From positions 1 through 19,466 of the forward strand of contig JAHENE010000007.1 in assembly GCA_024643305.1 (NCBI GenBank): a stretch of DNA of 19,466 bases. Reading direction: 5' to 3'. A model generated the notes under the pieces. That model did not search any database, was not told the origin of the DNA, and saw nothing but the letters and a program-made list of their open reading frames with translations. This document shows positions 1 through 6,780 of the stretch, in pieces. How positions within the stretch are numbered: position 1 is the stretch's first letter; each line of letters starts with the position of its first letter. Origin of the DNA: Thiobacillaceae bacterium (GTDB lineage: Bacteria; Pseudomonadota; Gammaproteobacteria; Burkholderiales; Thiobacillaceae). The position numbers and the translations under genes are program-made.

Positions 1-558
1 AGTGTAAAGCCCTTTCTGGTCTGTAAGAATGATCAGGCAATCGGCTTCGATCAGATTGGTGACCAAGGCTCCGAGCGTGTCGTTGTCGCCCAGTTTTATC
101 TCATCAGTCGATACGGTGTCGTTTTCGTTGACGACAGGTACGACCCGCAAATCCAGAAGACTACGAATTGTGGTGCGCGCGTTGAGGTAGCGGGTACGGT
201 CAGCAAGGTCTTCGTGGGTCAGCAATATCTGCGCGGCATGCATGCCATGCTGACGGAAAACGCTTTCGTATGCCTGCACCAACCCCATTTGACCGACTGC
301 TGCAGCAGCTTGCAGCTCATGCAGTGCCTTCGGCCGCTTGCTCCAACCCAAGCGCTGCAAGCCCTCGGCAATGGCACCGCTGGACACCAGCACCACCTGG
401 CGCCCACCTTCGACAAGCTGTGCGATCTGATCCGCCCAGCGCGCCAGCGCGGCATGGTCCAGACCCTTGCCATCATTGGTGACAAGACTGCTGCCCACCT
501 TGACGACAATGCGCCTGGCCGAGGTCAGTACTGAAACCCCGCTCTGCATTTTCTGCAT
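1..558 (-). CDS. proB: Glutamate 5-kinase, N-terminal part (runs off the left edge)
   Basis: Glutamate 5-kinase phosphorylates L-glutamate to glutamyl 5-phosphate, the first step of proline synthesis in the cytoplasm. I translated the reverse strand. 186 residues are present with no stop, so the 3' half of the kinase domain and any PUA domain lie outside the window. Family signatures are all visible: the nucleotide-binding start [12 protein letters not shown], the [11 protein letters not shown] loop, the [12 protein letters not shown] helix, [33 protein letters not shown], and the LTDQKGLYT end. These match E. coli ProB almost block by block. The ATG at 558 overlaps the TAA of the upstream gene (TAATG) and has AGGG a few bases before it. 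A second in-frame ATG at 549 lacks a ribosome binding site. The gene is probably co-transcribed with the CNP1-like gene. Confidence 0.96.
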   Translation of the reverse strand, partial: MQKMQSGVSVLTSARRIVVKVGSSLVTNDGKGLDHAALARWADQIAQLVEGGRQVVLVSSGAIAEGLQRLGWSKRPKALHELQAAAAVGQMGLVQAYESVFRQHGMHAAQILLTHEDLADRTRYLNARTTIRSLLDLRVVPVVNENDTVSTDEIKLGDNDTLGALVTNLIEADCLIILTDQKGLYT

Positions 559-1088
559 TAGTACACCCTGGCTGCCTGCTTCAGCTTGCGAATGCCTTCC
601 TCGGCATTCGTGATGGCAATGCCGGTATCGCAGAAAACATCTTCAAACAAAGCCTTGTGATATGAAAGCAGTGAGCGCACTTTGATCACGCCCCATTTCG
701 CGTACCTGTTTTCGGTCCACTTGCCATCAGAGCCGCCAAAAGCATATATCTTGGATTCCATGGTTTCGCATCGAAGTCCTTCGTAGTTGACTGTGCGGGC
801 GCCTTTGGGACTATCGATCACAACGGCATAGCGCACTACCCTGTCGTTGCCGACAGAAATCGAAGCAGTGTCAATCATGAATTTATTTGCCGTGGCGGAA
901 GATACGTCGAACGGCACCAGATTCTCGTTCAGGGGATATGCTGGAAGCTTGACTGCAATTTCTCCCCAAGGGGTCGAATCCTCGACATAATTCGTATTCG
1001 GCAAGGTATCCGGATCAGTAATTGACGGATCGCCCAAGCAGATGGTGGGTAACAATAAAGTTAAAGCAAATAGTTTCATGCCGGTCAT
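558..1088 (-). CDS. CNP1-like family exported protein
   Basis: This small exported protein (176 residues from the chosen start) resembles the CNP1-like family, known mainly from Neisseria and other Betaproteobacteria and without an assigned biochemical role. The N terminus ([19 protein letters not shown]) is a typical Sec signal peptide, probably cut before Asp. The Cys in PTIC does not fit a lipobox. The mature part carries the family-like stretches [21 protein letters not shown], two further Cys residues and a GIRKLKQ end. An upstream in-frame start at 1118 would add residues in front of the signal peptide. The ATG at 1088 has AGG at a good distance and is preferred, and the ATG at 1079 is also possible. 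It overlaps proB by one base. Function is unknown; a periplasmic role is inference from the signal peptide. Confidence 0.8.
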   Translation of the reverse strand: MTGMKLFALTLLLPTICLGDPSITDPDTLPNTNYVEDSTPWGEIAVKLPAYPLNENLVPFDVSSATANKFMIDTASISVGNDRVVRYAVVIDSPKGARTVNYEGLRCETMESKIYAFGGSDGKWTENRYAKWGVIKVRSLLSYHKALFEDVFCDTGIAITNAEEGIRKLKQAARVY

Positions 1089-1173
1089 TTTAACCTGCCA
1101 GCCTGCCAGTTGCGGCAAGCATTGCGCCTTCCCGCATGTTTTTTGAGACGTCTAGGCAAGACAAGGAGAATGG

Positions 1174-1662
1174 ATGAACAAAACTCTTTTTTCGCTTTTT
1201 TTCGCGTGCTTGCCGGCCTTGTGCCAGGCCAGCGACATTGTTCCGGTCAAGCAGATAGGTTTGGAACTCGCCACAGAAATTGCAATGAAATCGGTGGAAG
1301 CCTGCCGCAACAGCGGCTACAACGTTTCAGCCGTGGTGCTGGATCGCGCCGGAAACATGCAGGTGGCTCTGCGCGACACCCTGGCCGCGCCTTACTCACT
1401 GGAAATCGCCGAGCGCAAGGCCGGCATGGCTGTCATGTCCGGCATTCCCAGCAGTGACTTCCGCAAAGCCCGAGGCGACATCAGGCCCGAACTCAATCAC
1501 ATCCAGGGCCTGATCGTAATGGAAGGCGCGCTCCCCATCCGCGCAGCCGGCAGCCTGATCGGCGCGGTTGGCGTATCGGGCGCGCCCGGTGGCGACAAGG
1601 ATGAAATCTGTGCCCTGAACGCGCTGAAGGCCGTTGAAGAGCGTCTGGAATTTGCAAATTGA
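1174..1662 (+). CDS. Secreted GlcG/HbpS-like (DUF336) protein
   Basis: A 162-residue protein with a clear signal peptide (MNKTLFSLFFACLPALCQA, likely cut before SD) followed by a single GlcG/HbpS domain. Domain marks are SVEACRNSGYNVSAVVLDRAG, VALRDTLAAPYSLEIAERKA, GALPIRAAGSLIGAVGVSGA and a conserved C-terminal helix after GGDKDEICALNA. The family includes the Streptomyces haem-binding protein HbpS and GlcG of the glycolate locus. Many proteobacterial members are periplasmic and of unknown ligand. AAGGAG at 1163-1168, five bases before the ATG, makes the start secure. It is divergent from the CNP1-like gene across 85 bp and lies 33 bp before rlmM, so the two may be co-transcribed. Haem or small-molecule binding is inferred from the family only. 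Confidence 0.88.
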   Translation: MNKTLFSLFFACLPALCQASDIVPVKQIGLELATEIAMKSVEACRNSGYNVSAVVLDRAGNMQVALRDTLAAPYSLEIAERKAGMAVMSGIPSSDFRKARGDIRPELNHIQGLIVMEGALPIRAAGSLIGAVGVSGAPGGDKDEICALNALKAVEERLEFAN

Positions 1663-1695
1663 TATATCCCGAAAATCGGCACGAATGACTCAGCA

Positions 1696-2769
1696 ATGAC
1701 CCACGCAACCCTATCCGGCGTCTTGCTCTATTGCCGCGCTGGTTTCGAGAAGGAATGCGCGCAGGATATAACCCTGGCAGCGGAAAGCCTTGGCCTGACA
1801 GGGTGGTGCAAGGCCGTGCCAGATTCCGCCCACGTACTGTTTCATCCAGCACAGGCAAGTGATCTCCTTGTTCTGAAAAAGCGGCTGGCCTTTGCGGAGC
1901 TGTGTTTTGCACGACAGATGCTGTTTATTGGCGATCAACTGCAGTTGTCTGCCGAAAACCGCCTGCCTCCGTTGGTCGAAGCTGCGAAAGCCCTTGGCGG
2001 CCCCTTTTCATGCCTGTGGCTGGAAACAGCCGACACCAATGCCGCCAAGGAGCTTTCCGGCTTTTGCCGCAAATTCGAACCACACCTGAAAAAATCCCTG
2101 ATTGCAGCCGGTCTGCTCAAACCTGACCAAACCGCCCTGCCGCGGCTACACATATTCTTTCTGGATTCCTCAACGGCTTATGCCGGCGTTAGCCAGCCCG
2201 GGAATTCGACCAACTGGCCGATGGGCATCCCACGCCTGAGAATGCCGCGCGAAGCGCCATCCCGCTCCACGCTCAAACTTGCCGAAGCCCTGCTGGAAAT
2301 GCTCAGTGAGCAGGAGCGCGTACAGCTCAGGCCCGGGCGGCGGGCGGTGGATCTGGGCGCCTCGCCCGGCGGCTGGACCTGGCAGTTGGCCAACCGCGGC
2401 ATGAAAGTCACCGCTGTAGACAACGGCCCGATGGACAGCGCGCTCATAAAAAGCGGCCTGGTCGAGCATTTGCGCGCCGATGGTTTTACGTTTCGCCCGC
2501 GCCACCCGGTTGACTGGCTAGTCTGCGACATGGTGGAAAAACCCGCCCGGGTGGTGGATCTGATCGCACGCTGGTTCGAGCGTGGCGATTGCCGAGCGGC
2601 GATTTTCAACCTGAAACTGCCGATGAAACGCCGTTTTGAGGAAATTCAGCTGTCCAAAGCAGTTCTGGAACAGCGCCTCTCGAGGCTGGACGGTTCCTGG
2701 CGCATTTTGCTGCGCCAGCTCTACCATGATCGAGAGGAAGTCACAGTCGCCCTTCTTCCGATAAAGTGA
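1696..2769 (+). CDS. rlmM: 23S rRNA (cytidine-2498) 2'-O-methyltransferase RlmM
   Basis: RlmM uses S-adenosylmethionine to methylate the 2'-OH of C2498 in the peptidyl-transferase region of 23S rRNA. At 357 residues it is close to the E. coli enzyme. The N-terminal part (1-170) fits the THUMP-like RNA-binding half. The Rossmann methyltransferase half begins near PSRSTLKLAEA. The SAM-binding motif VDLGASPGGWTW is at 218-229, followed by VTAVDNGPMD. The RrmJ-like K-D-K-E tetrad is present: K194 (STLKL), D278 (VCDM), K307 (NLKLP) and a Glu in REEVTVAL near 347-348. The ATG at 1696 has no strong Shine-Dalgarno sequence. An ATG at 1685 is out of frame. The gene sits 33 bp after the HbpS-like gene. 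Confidence 0.95.
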   Translation: MTHATLSGVLLYCRAGFEKECAQDITLAAESLGLTGWCKAVPDSAHVLFHPAQASDLLVLKKRLAFAELCFARQMLFIGDQLQLSAENRLPPLVEAAKALGGPFSCLWLETADTNAAKELSGFCRKFEPHLKKSLIAAGLLKPDQTALPRLHIFFLDSSTAYAGVSQPGNSTNWPMGIPRLRMPREAPSRSTLKLAEALLEMLSEQERVQLRPGRRAVDLGASPGGWTWQLANRGMKVTAVDNGPMDSALIKSGLVEHLRADGFTFRPRHPVDWLVCDMVEKPARVVDLIARWFERGDCRAAIFNLKLPMKRRFEEIQLSKAVLEQRLSRLDGSWRILLRQLYHDREEVTVALLPIK

Positions 2770-2852
2770 GCATTCATGCGTGTTGCAAGCTCACAACACT
2801 ATTTCGCAATATTCTAAAAATATGCGCCCCCCCTAGTTTTCCTGCATGAATT

Positions 2853-2861
2853 TGCTAGAAT
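2853..2861 (+). promoter_or_regulatory. Likely extended -10 promoter of the lipoprotein gene
   Basis: TGCTAGAAT is a near-consensus extended -10 element (TGn-TAnnnT) about 80 bp before the lipoprotein ATG, implying a leader of roughly 70 nt. The -35 is poor (around 2834-2839, TAGTTT), as is common with extended -10 promoters. The -10 lies within a direct repeat of GAATTTGC (2848-2855 and 2858-2865, period 10), which could be an operator. The region just upstream (2780-2826) holds two imperfect hairpins of unclear role. Confidence 0.5.
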
Positions 2862-2938
2862 TTGCCCCGTCGGTTGGATATAAACAATCCCTGACCGATT
2901 CTGGATATCCACTGTCTATATTGTTTAAGGGAAGATAA

Positions 2939-3160
2939 ATGAAATACTCTGTTCTGCTGGCTGCCCTCTTGGCCGTTTCCGTGACCGCTTGCGGCAAAAA
3001 AGAAGAAGCTGCTGAAGCTCCTGCTCCTGCTCCTGAAGCCGCTGCTCCTGCTCCTGAAGCCGCTGCTCCTGCTGCTGACGCTGCCGCTCCTGCTGCTGAC
3101 GCTGCCGCTCCTGCTGCTGACGCCGCTGCTCCTGCTGCTGACGCTGCTCCCGCCAAATAA
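2939..3160 (+). CDS. Small Ala/Pro-rich repeat lipoprotein
   Basis: A 73-residue lipoprotein. The signal peptide MKYSVLLAALLAVSVTAC ends in a good lipobox (VTAC, Cys18), so the mature protein would be acylated and membrane-bound. The mature chain begins GKKEEAAEA and then consists of six heptapeptide repeats: PAPEAAA twice, PAADAAA three times, and a last PAADAAP before the C-terminal AK. No folded domain is expected. Similar GKKEEA-type Ala-rich lipoproteins are common in Betaproteobacteria and have no established function. AAGGGA at 2927-2932, six bases before the ATG, sets the start. Alanine is written mostly as GCT, unlike the GCC/GCG-rich neighbours, which together with the tight promoter and terminator suggests high expression. 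It is monocistronic, ending at a strong terminator. Confidence 0.88.
   Translation: MKYSVLLAALLAVSVTACGKKEEAAEAPAPAPEAAAPAPEAAAPAADAAAPAADAAAPAADAAAPAADAAPAK
3026..3151 (+). repeat. Six 21-bp in-frame tandem repeats inside the lipoprotein gene
   Basis: Codons 30-71 form six 21-bp units, each encoding P-A-(P/A)-(E/D)-A-A-A with the last ending in P. The two first units encode PAPEAAA and the following ones PAADAAA. Units are nearly identical at DNA level (GCT CCT GCT GCT GAC GCT GCC type). Because the unit is a multiple of three, copy-number change would keep the frame. Confidence 0.9.
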
Positions 3161-3177
3161 TTCTGGCGTAAGAGCAC

Positions 3178-3206
3178 AAAAGCCGGTCGCAAGACCGGCT
3201 TTTTTT
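3178..3206 (+). terminator. Rho-independent terminator after the lipoprotein gene
   Basis: A perfect 8-bp stem AGCCGGTC (3181-3188) and GACCGGCT (3193-3200) with a GCAA tetraloop, preceded by AAA and followed by a run of seven T. Outer arms GAGCACAAA (3172-3180) and TTTGTGCTC (3208-3216) can also pair. On the reverse strand only a short T run follows the stem, so it may act weakly for the convergent aminotransferase operon too. Confidence 0.93.
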
Positions 3207-3251
3207 ATTTGTGCTCGTTGCCAATCGCAAGACCGGCTTCATTATTTTCTC

Positions 3252-4409
3252 CTACGCTGACACGAACTTCAAAATCCTCGCCACTGCCTCGCGCAATATC
3301 GGCAGCGGCCGCGTGTAGGCAAAACGCACATATTTTTCCGGGCTCACCTCGCCAAAATCGCGGCCCGGCGTAATCGCCACTGCCGCTTCCTCCAGCAGTT
3401 TCTCAGCGAAAGCAAAGCTGTCCGCGGTAAAGCTGCTGACATCGGCATAAAGATAAAACGCGCCCGCTGGCAATCCCGACAATCCAAAGCCCATCTCGCT
3501 CAAAGCCGGTGCCAGAAAATTACGTCTGACTTTCAGTTCCATGCGCCGCTCTTCAAGAATCGCCTGAGTCTCAGTTGAAAAAGCAGCCAGTGCTGCATGT
3601 TGTGCTGGCGTTGGCGGCGCGAGAAAAAGATTCTGCGCCAGACGCTCAATGCCATTCATCAGCGATTCCGGTGCCACCAGCCATCCCAGGCGCCATCCAG
3701 TCATATGGAAGTATTTTGAGAAACTGTTGATGATGACGACCTGACCTGAATGCGCCAACGCGGTTTGCGGCGAGCCTTCGTAAACAAGTCCGTGATATAT
3801 CTCATCAACAATCAATACCGCGCCACGTGCAGCGCAAAGTGCGGCAATGTCACGGATGTCCTCATCACGTGCCAATGTGCCAGTGGGGTTGGAAGGCGAA
3901 GCCAGCAGCACAGCTTTGGTGTTTTCAGTCCAGTGGCTTTCAACCAGTTCCAGCGTAAGTTGAAAAGCCGTTTCGGGTCCCACCGGAATGCGTACCGGCA
4001 GCGCATCGATGAATTGCGCGAAATGCCGGTTGCAGGGATAGCCGGGATCAGCCATCAGAATTTCGTCACCCGCATCGAGCACTGCGCCTAGCACCAACAT
4101 GAGCGCACCGGAGGCACCCGTTGTCAACGCCACACGTGTTGCTGGCACGTCGATTCCGTATCGGTCCTGGTAGAAACCGGCGATGGCCCGGCGCAATTCA
4201 GGCATCCCAAGTGCAGGGGTGTAATGCACATCGCCATTTTCGATCGCCCGTATTGCGGCCCTTACAATGGGCTCGGGCGTTGGAAAATCTGGCTCACCGA
4301 CTTCCAGATGGATGATGTCGCGTCCCTGCGCTTCCAGGGCCTTGGCCCGCGCCAGGATATCCATGACATGGAAGGGCGCGATGCCTTCCATTCGCCGGGA
4401 ATTATTCAT
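3252..4409 (-). CDS. Class I pyridoxal-phosphate aminotransferase
   Basis: A 385-residue cytoplasmic PLP enzyme of fold type I, class I/II aminotransferases. The PLP lysine is K232 in NSFSKYFHMTGWRLGW. N174 (SPSNPTG), D202 and Y205 (VDEIYHGLVY) and the C-terminal arginine in KYVRFAYTRPL, which holds the substrate carboxylate, are all present. The N terminus (PFHVMDILARAKALEAQGRDIIHLEVGEPDFPTP) is typical of the AspC/AlaA-like subgroup. The amino-acid substrate cannot be told from sequence; alanine- or aspartate-type 2-oxoglutarate transamination is plausible. The ATG overlaps the 3' end of the thioredoxin gene by 8 bp, indicating translational coupling. It converges on the lipoprotein gene. 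Confidence 0.92.
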   Translation of the reverse strand: MNNSRRMEGIAPFHVMDILARAKALEAQGRDIIHLEVGEPDFPTPEPIVRAAIRAIENGDVHYTPALGMPELRRAIAGFYQDRYGIDVPATRVALTTGASGALMLVLGAVLDAGDEILMADPGYPCNRHFAQFIDALPVRIPVGPETAFQLTLELVESHWTENTKAVLLASPSNPTGTLARDEDIRDIAALCAARGAVLIVDEIYHGLVYEGSPQTALAHSGQVVIINSFSKYFHMTGWRLGWLVAPESLMNGIERLAQNLFLAPPTPAQHAALAAFSTETQAILEERRMELKVRRNFLAPALSEMGFGLSGLPAGAFYLYADVSSFTADSFAFAEKLLEEAAVAITPGRDFGEVSPEKYVRFAYTRPLPILREAVARILKFVSA

Positions 4410-4764
4410 TGACCCCGTGTTCGGAGAGAAAGTCCCTTACCCAGTGCTCGGGTTTGGCACTGTGCCAGCGGCCTTTCATCTCACCATCGATAAAGAGCAA
4501 CACGGTGGGAAAACCGCGCATGCCATATTGCCCCGCGAGTTTCATGTTGTGACCATCGTCCACTTCCACCTTGGCGAGCCGGAATTTGCCGCCATAGGCT
4601 TGCACCACGCGTTCAAGGATAGGTGTCAGCGCAGTGCAGGGCGGGCACCAGTCGGCCCAGAAGTCCACCAGGATGGGAACGGTTTTCGATGCCTCGATCA
4701 CTTCCTTGTCGAACAGTTCGTAGCTGCTGTTGAAAATCAACTCGTCTTTTTTTATTGCCGTCAT
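4402..4764 (-). CDS. Thioredoxin-fold protein with WCPPC active site
   Basis: A 120-residue single-domain thioredoxin with no signal peptide, so cytoplasmic. The core is VPILVDFWADWCPPCTALTPILE, with redox cysteines C40 and C43, and the cis-proline loop RGFPTVLLF (P86). Classic thioredoxins carry CGPC. Here the second active-site residue is Pro (CPPC), a change that is known to alter redox potential in this fold and is commoner in TlpA/ResA-like proteins. The sequence around it is otherwise thioredoxin-like rather than TlpA-like. No good Shine-Dalgarno precedes the ATG at 4764. It lies 20 bp after rmuC and overlaps the aminotransferase gene by 8 bp, so the three probably form one operon. Role as a general or dedicated disulfide reductase is unresolved. 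Confidence 0.92.
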   Translation of the reverse strand: MTAIKKDELIFNSSYELFDKEVIEASKTVPILVDFWADWCPPCTALTPILERVVQAYGGKFRLAKVEVDDGHNMKLAGQYGMRGFPTVLLFIDGEMKGRWHSAKPEHWVRDFLSEHGVNE

Positions 4765-4784
4765 GTTGTTACGTCTTGCGAAAA

Positions 4785-6056
4785 TTAGTCCTTGTCCGGC
4801 AGCACGGGCTGTCCAGTCTGCAAATGTTCCAGGTCCACCGCCTCGATCTGGCGGAAGCGCTTGCTGATCTTGTCCGAGCTGATGCTGACTTCCCGCACAT
4901 CCTCGTTGGCCTGATTAATGTGTGCGGCAAGTTTCTTCATGCGCTCCTCGAAACGGCCGAAATCTTTTCCAAGCCGGGAAAGTTCTTCCTTGATGATGTG
5001 CACCTGTCGCCGCGTTTCCACATCTTTGATGACCGCGCGCGCAGTGTTGAGAACCGCCATCAGCGTGGTGGGTGATACGATCCATACTCGTTTCTGCATG
5101 GCGTAATCCACCAGGTCACCATGATAGGCGTGAATCTCGGCGAACACCGCTTCGGCTGGCAGGAACATCACTGCGCCGTCGCTGGTTTCATGTTCGATGA
5201 TGTATTTCGACGCAATGTCCTCGATATGTTTCTTGACATCGGCCTTGAATGAACGTGTGGCTGCGGCACGCTCTGATTCGGCGAGTGTGGAGTCGAACAT
5301 GCGGTTGTAGTTTTCCAGCGGAAACTTGGAGTCCACCGCCACCTTGCCGGTCGGTTCGGGCAAGGTCAGCAGACAGTCGGCTCGGCTCTTGTTGGACAGC
5401 GTCGCCTGGAATTCATACGCGCCCGGCGGCAGGATGTTGCGCACCAGCGCTTCCAGTTGCACTTCGCCAAAGGCGCCGCGCGAACGCTTGTCACCCAGCA
5501 GTTCCTGCAGCGTCACCACATTGGTGGTCAGGCCGTCGATTTTTTTCTGTGCTTCGTCGATGGTAGCCAGCCGTGCCATCACATTGGCAAAGGTCTCGTT
5601 GGTTTTCTTGAAGCCTTCGTCCAGGCGCTCGCTCACCTTGCCGGAAATTTCGCCCAGACGCCCGTCCACCACCCCGCTTAAACGGCCAATGGTTTCCTGA
5701 ATGAGTTTTTGCTGTTCGCGACCCTGATCAGCGAAGGTCGTCAGGGTCTTGTTGAGAAACTCCTGCTGACCACTCTTCAGCGCGTCGCTTGCCTTGGAGA
5801 GCGATTGCGTCTGCTCCACACGCAGTGTTTCAAGAACCTGCCGCAGGCGCTCCGCCGTGTCATTGAGCGCGGCCTGGGTGCGATCAGTCTGCTGCGCCAG
5901 ACCCTGATGCAAATCCCTGAGCATGGCCTGATGCTGGCCGCCCAGTTCCTTTTCCTGGCTGTCAGTGAGCTTGCGCTGATTGCGCAGCACGATGGCCAGC
6001 AGGGCAATCACTGCCAGCAGCGCGGCAAGAATCAGAATGCTTAGGGTTGAAGACAT
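4785..6056 (-). CDS. rmuC: RmuC family DNA recombination protein
   Basis: RmuC limits inversions at short inverted repeats in E. coli and carries a restriction-endonuclease-like domain. This 423-residue protein has an N-terminal membrane anchor (residues about 5-25), a long coiled coil (about 26-180, Gln/Glu/Lys-rich) and the conserved RmuC domain from GAFGEVQLEALVRNILPP onward. The PD-(D/E)XK-like motif is visible as KVAVDSKFPLENYNRM, followed by DGAVMFLPAEAVFAEI and VWIVSPTTLMAVLNTARAV. The ATG at 6056 starts directly with the anchor. It is the first gene of the rmuC-thioredoxin-aminotransferase group. It is divergent from the nuclease gene with only 23 bp between the two start codons. Confidence 0.95.
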   Translation of the reverse strand: MSSTLSILILAALLAVIALLAIVLRNQRKLTDSQEKELGGQHQAMLRDLHQGLAQQTDRTQAALNDTAERLRQVLETLRVEQTQSLSKASDALKSGQQEFLNKTLTTFADQGREQQKLIQETIGRLSGVVDGRLGEISGKVSERLDEGFKKTNETFANVMARLATIDEAQKKIDGLTTNVVTLQELLGDKRSRGAFGEVQLEALVRNILPPGAYEFQATLSNKSRADCLLTLPEPTGKVAVDSKFPLENYNRMFDSTLAESERAAATRSFKADVKKHIEDIASKYIIEHETSDGAVMFLPAEAVFAEIHAYHGDLVDYAMQKRVWIVSPTTLMAVLNTARAVIKDVETRRQVHIIKEELSRLGKDFGRFEERMKKLAAHINQANEDVREVSISSDKISKRFRQIEAVDLEHLQTGQPVLPDKD

Positions 6057-6079
6057 GATGCAGATTATACTTCCGCAGC

Positions 6080-6628
6080 ATGCGGCATTTATTTTTGATT
6101 ACCTTCTGTCTGTCCCTGTCGACCCCTGTTTGCGCGGATGCACAGGTTCTGGAAGGCTGGGTGACTGGCATTGCGGATGGCGACACCTTGTACGTGCTGG
6201 ACAAGAATCGCAACAGTCACAAGATCCGCCTGCTGGGCATTGACGCGCCGGAACACCAGCAAGCCTTTGGCGAGCGCTCGAAGCAGTCCCTTGCGCAAAT
6301 GACCTACCGCCAGACAGTCAGCGTGGACTGGGAATCGCGCGACATCTATGGCCGCATCCTCGGACGGATACGCATCGCCTCTGCCCATTGCCGACAAGAT
6401 GACTGCCCTAGAAATTTTGACGTCAACCTAGAGCAAGTGCGGCTTGGCCTGGCCTGGTGGAACAAGAAGTTCGCCGATTCGCAGATTCCCGGCGACGCGC
6501 GCACGTATGAAACCGCCGAGCGAGAAGCCCGCAAAAAACGGGCGGGCTTGTGGGCCGAGGCCCATCCTCTGCCACCCTGGCGCTGGCGCTATGCAAACCG
6601 TCTCGAACACGATACAGTTAAGCCATGA
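6080..6628 (+). CDS. Secreted thermonuclease (SNase-like) family protein
   Basis: A 182-residue protein with a signal peptide (MRHLFLITFCLSLSTPVCADA) and one staphylococcal-nuclease-like domain. The Ca2+/catalytic positions of the family are visible: D in GIADGDTLYV, R and D/E in IRLLGIDAPEHQ, and R in SRDIYGRILGRI. The C-terminal AREARKKRAGLWAE and PPWRWR segments are standard for bacterial periplasmic members. It would hydrolyse DNA or RNA in the periplasm or outside the cell; substrate is inferred. Two family-unusual Cys residues (HCRQDDCP) could form a disulfide. The start codons of this gene and rmuC are only 23 bp apart, so its promoter must lie within rmuC. Confidence 0.92.
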   Translation: MRHLFLITFCLSLSTPVCADAQVLEGWVTGIADGDTLYVLDKNRNSHKIRLLGIDAPEHQQAFGERSKQSLAQMTYRQTVSVDWESRDIYGRILGRIRIASAHCRQDDCPRNFDVNLEQVRLGLAWWNKKFADSQIPGDARTYETAEREARKKRAGLWAEAHPLPPWRWRYANRLEHDTVKP

Positions 6629-6685
6629 AAACAGCCGTCATCATTCTTGCCGTCCTGCGCCGCCCGATGTGGCGCGCTTTGCATG

Positions 6686-6760
6686 GGCCCGGCATGAACT
6701 AGCGACAGTCGTTTTCAGCAACCGGGCCACGCCGCCACAAGCGCCGTGGCCTTTGTTTTG
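6686..6760 (+). promoter_or_regulatory. Possible attenuator (antiterminator/terminator pair) before the EamA gene
   Basis: The 152-bp gap between the nuclease and EamA genes holds two mutually exclusive hairpins. A terminator-like stem GGCCACG (6725-6731) with CGTGGCC (6745-6751) is followed by TTTGTTTTG. Its left arm overlaps CCGGGCC (6722-6728), which can instead pair perfectly with GGCCCGG (6686-6692). A 25-codon reading frame starts in an ATGA overlap with the nuclease stop (6625) and ends at 6702 in the loop of the alternative hairpin. I cannot match it to a named riboswitch class. Confidence 0.45.
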
Positions 6761-6780
6761 TCCTCAAAAGGGAACCAACC

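Noticed and set aside
2780..2826. Terminator after rlmM
   Set aside because: GTGTTG/CAACAC (2780-2785, 2794-2799) and an imperfect A/T-rich hairpin are present, but neither is followed by a T tract.
3026..3151. CRISPR-like regular repeat
   Set aside because: The units are contiguous, in frame and encode Ala/Pro heptapeptides, with no spacers.
2833..3192. 119-codon frame with SAAGAA-type repeats on the minus strand
   Set aside because: It is the reverse of the lipoprotein repeats. The plus-strand frame has a lipobox, ribosome binding site and terminator.
6625..6702. 25-codon frame after the nuclease stop as a gene
   Set aside because: It is too short and without known similarity to call. 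It is kept only as a possible leader peptide of the EamA gene.
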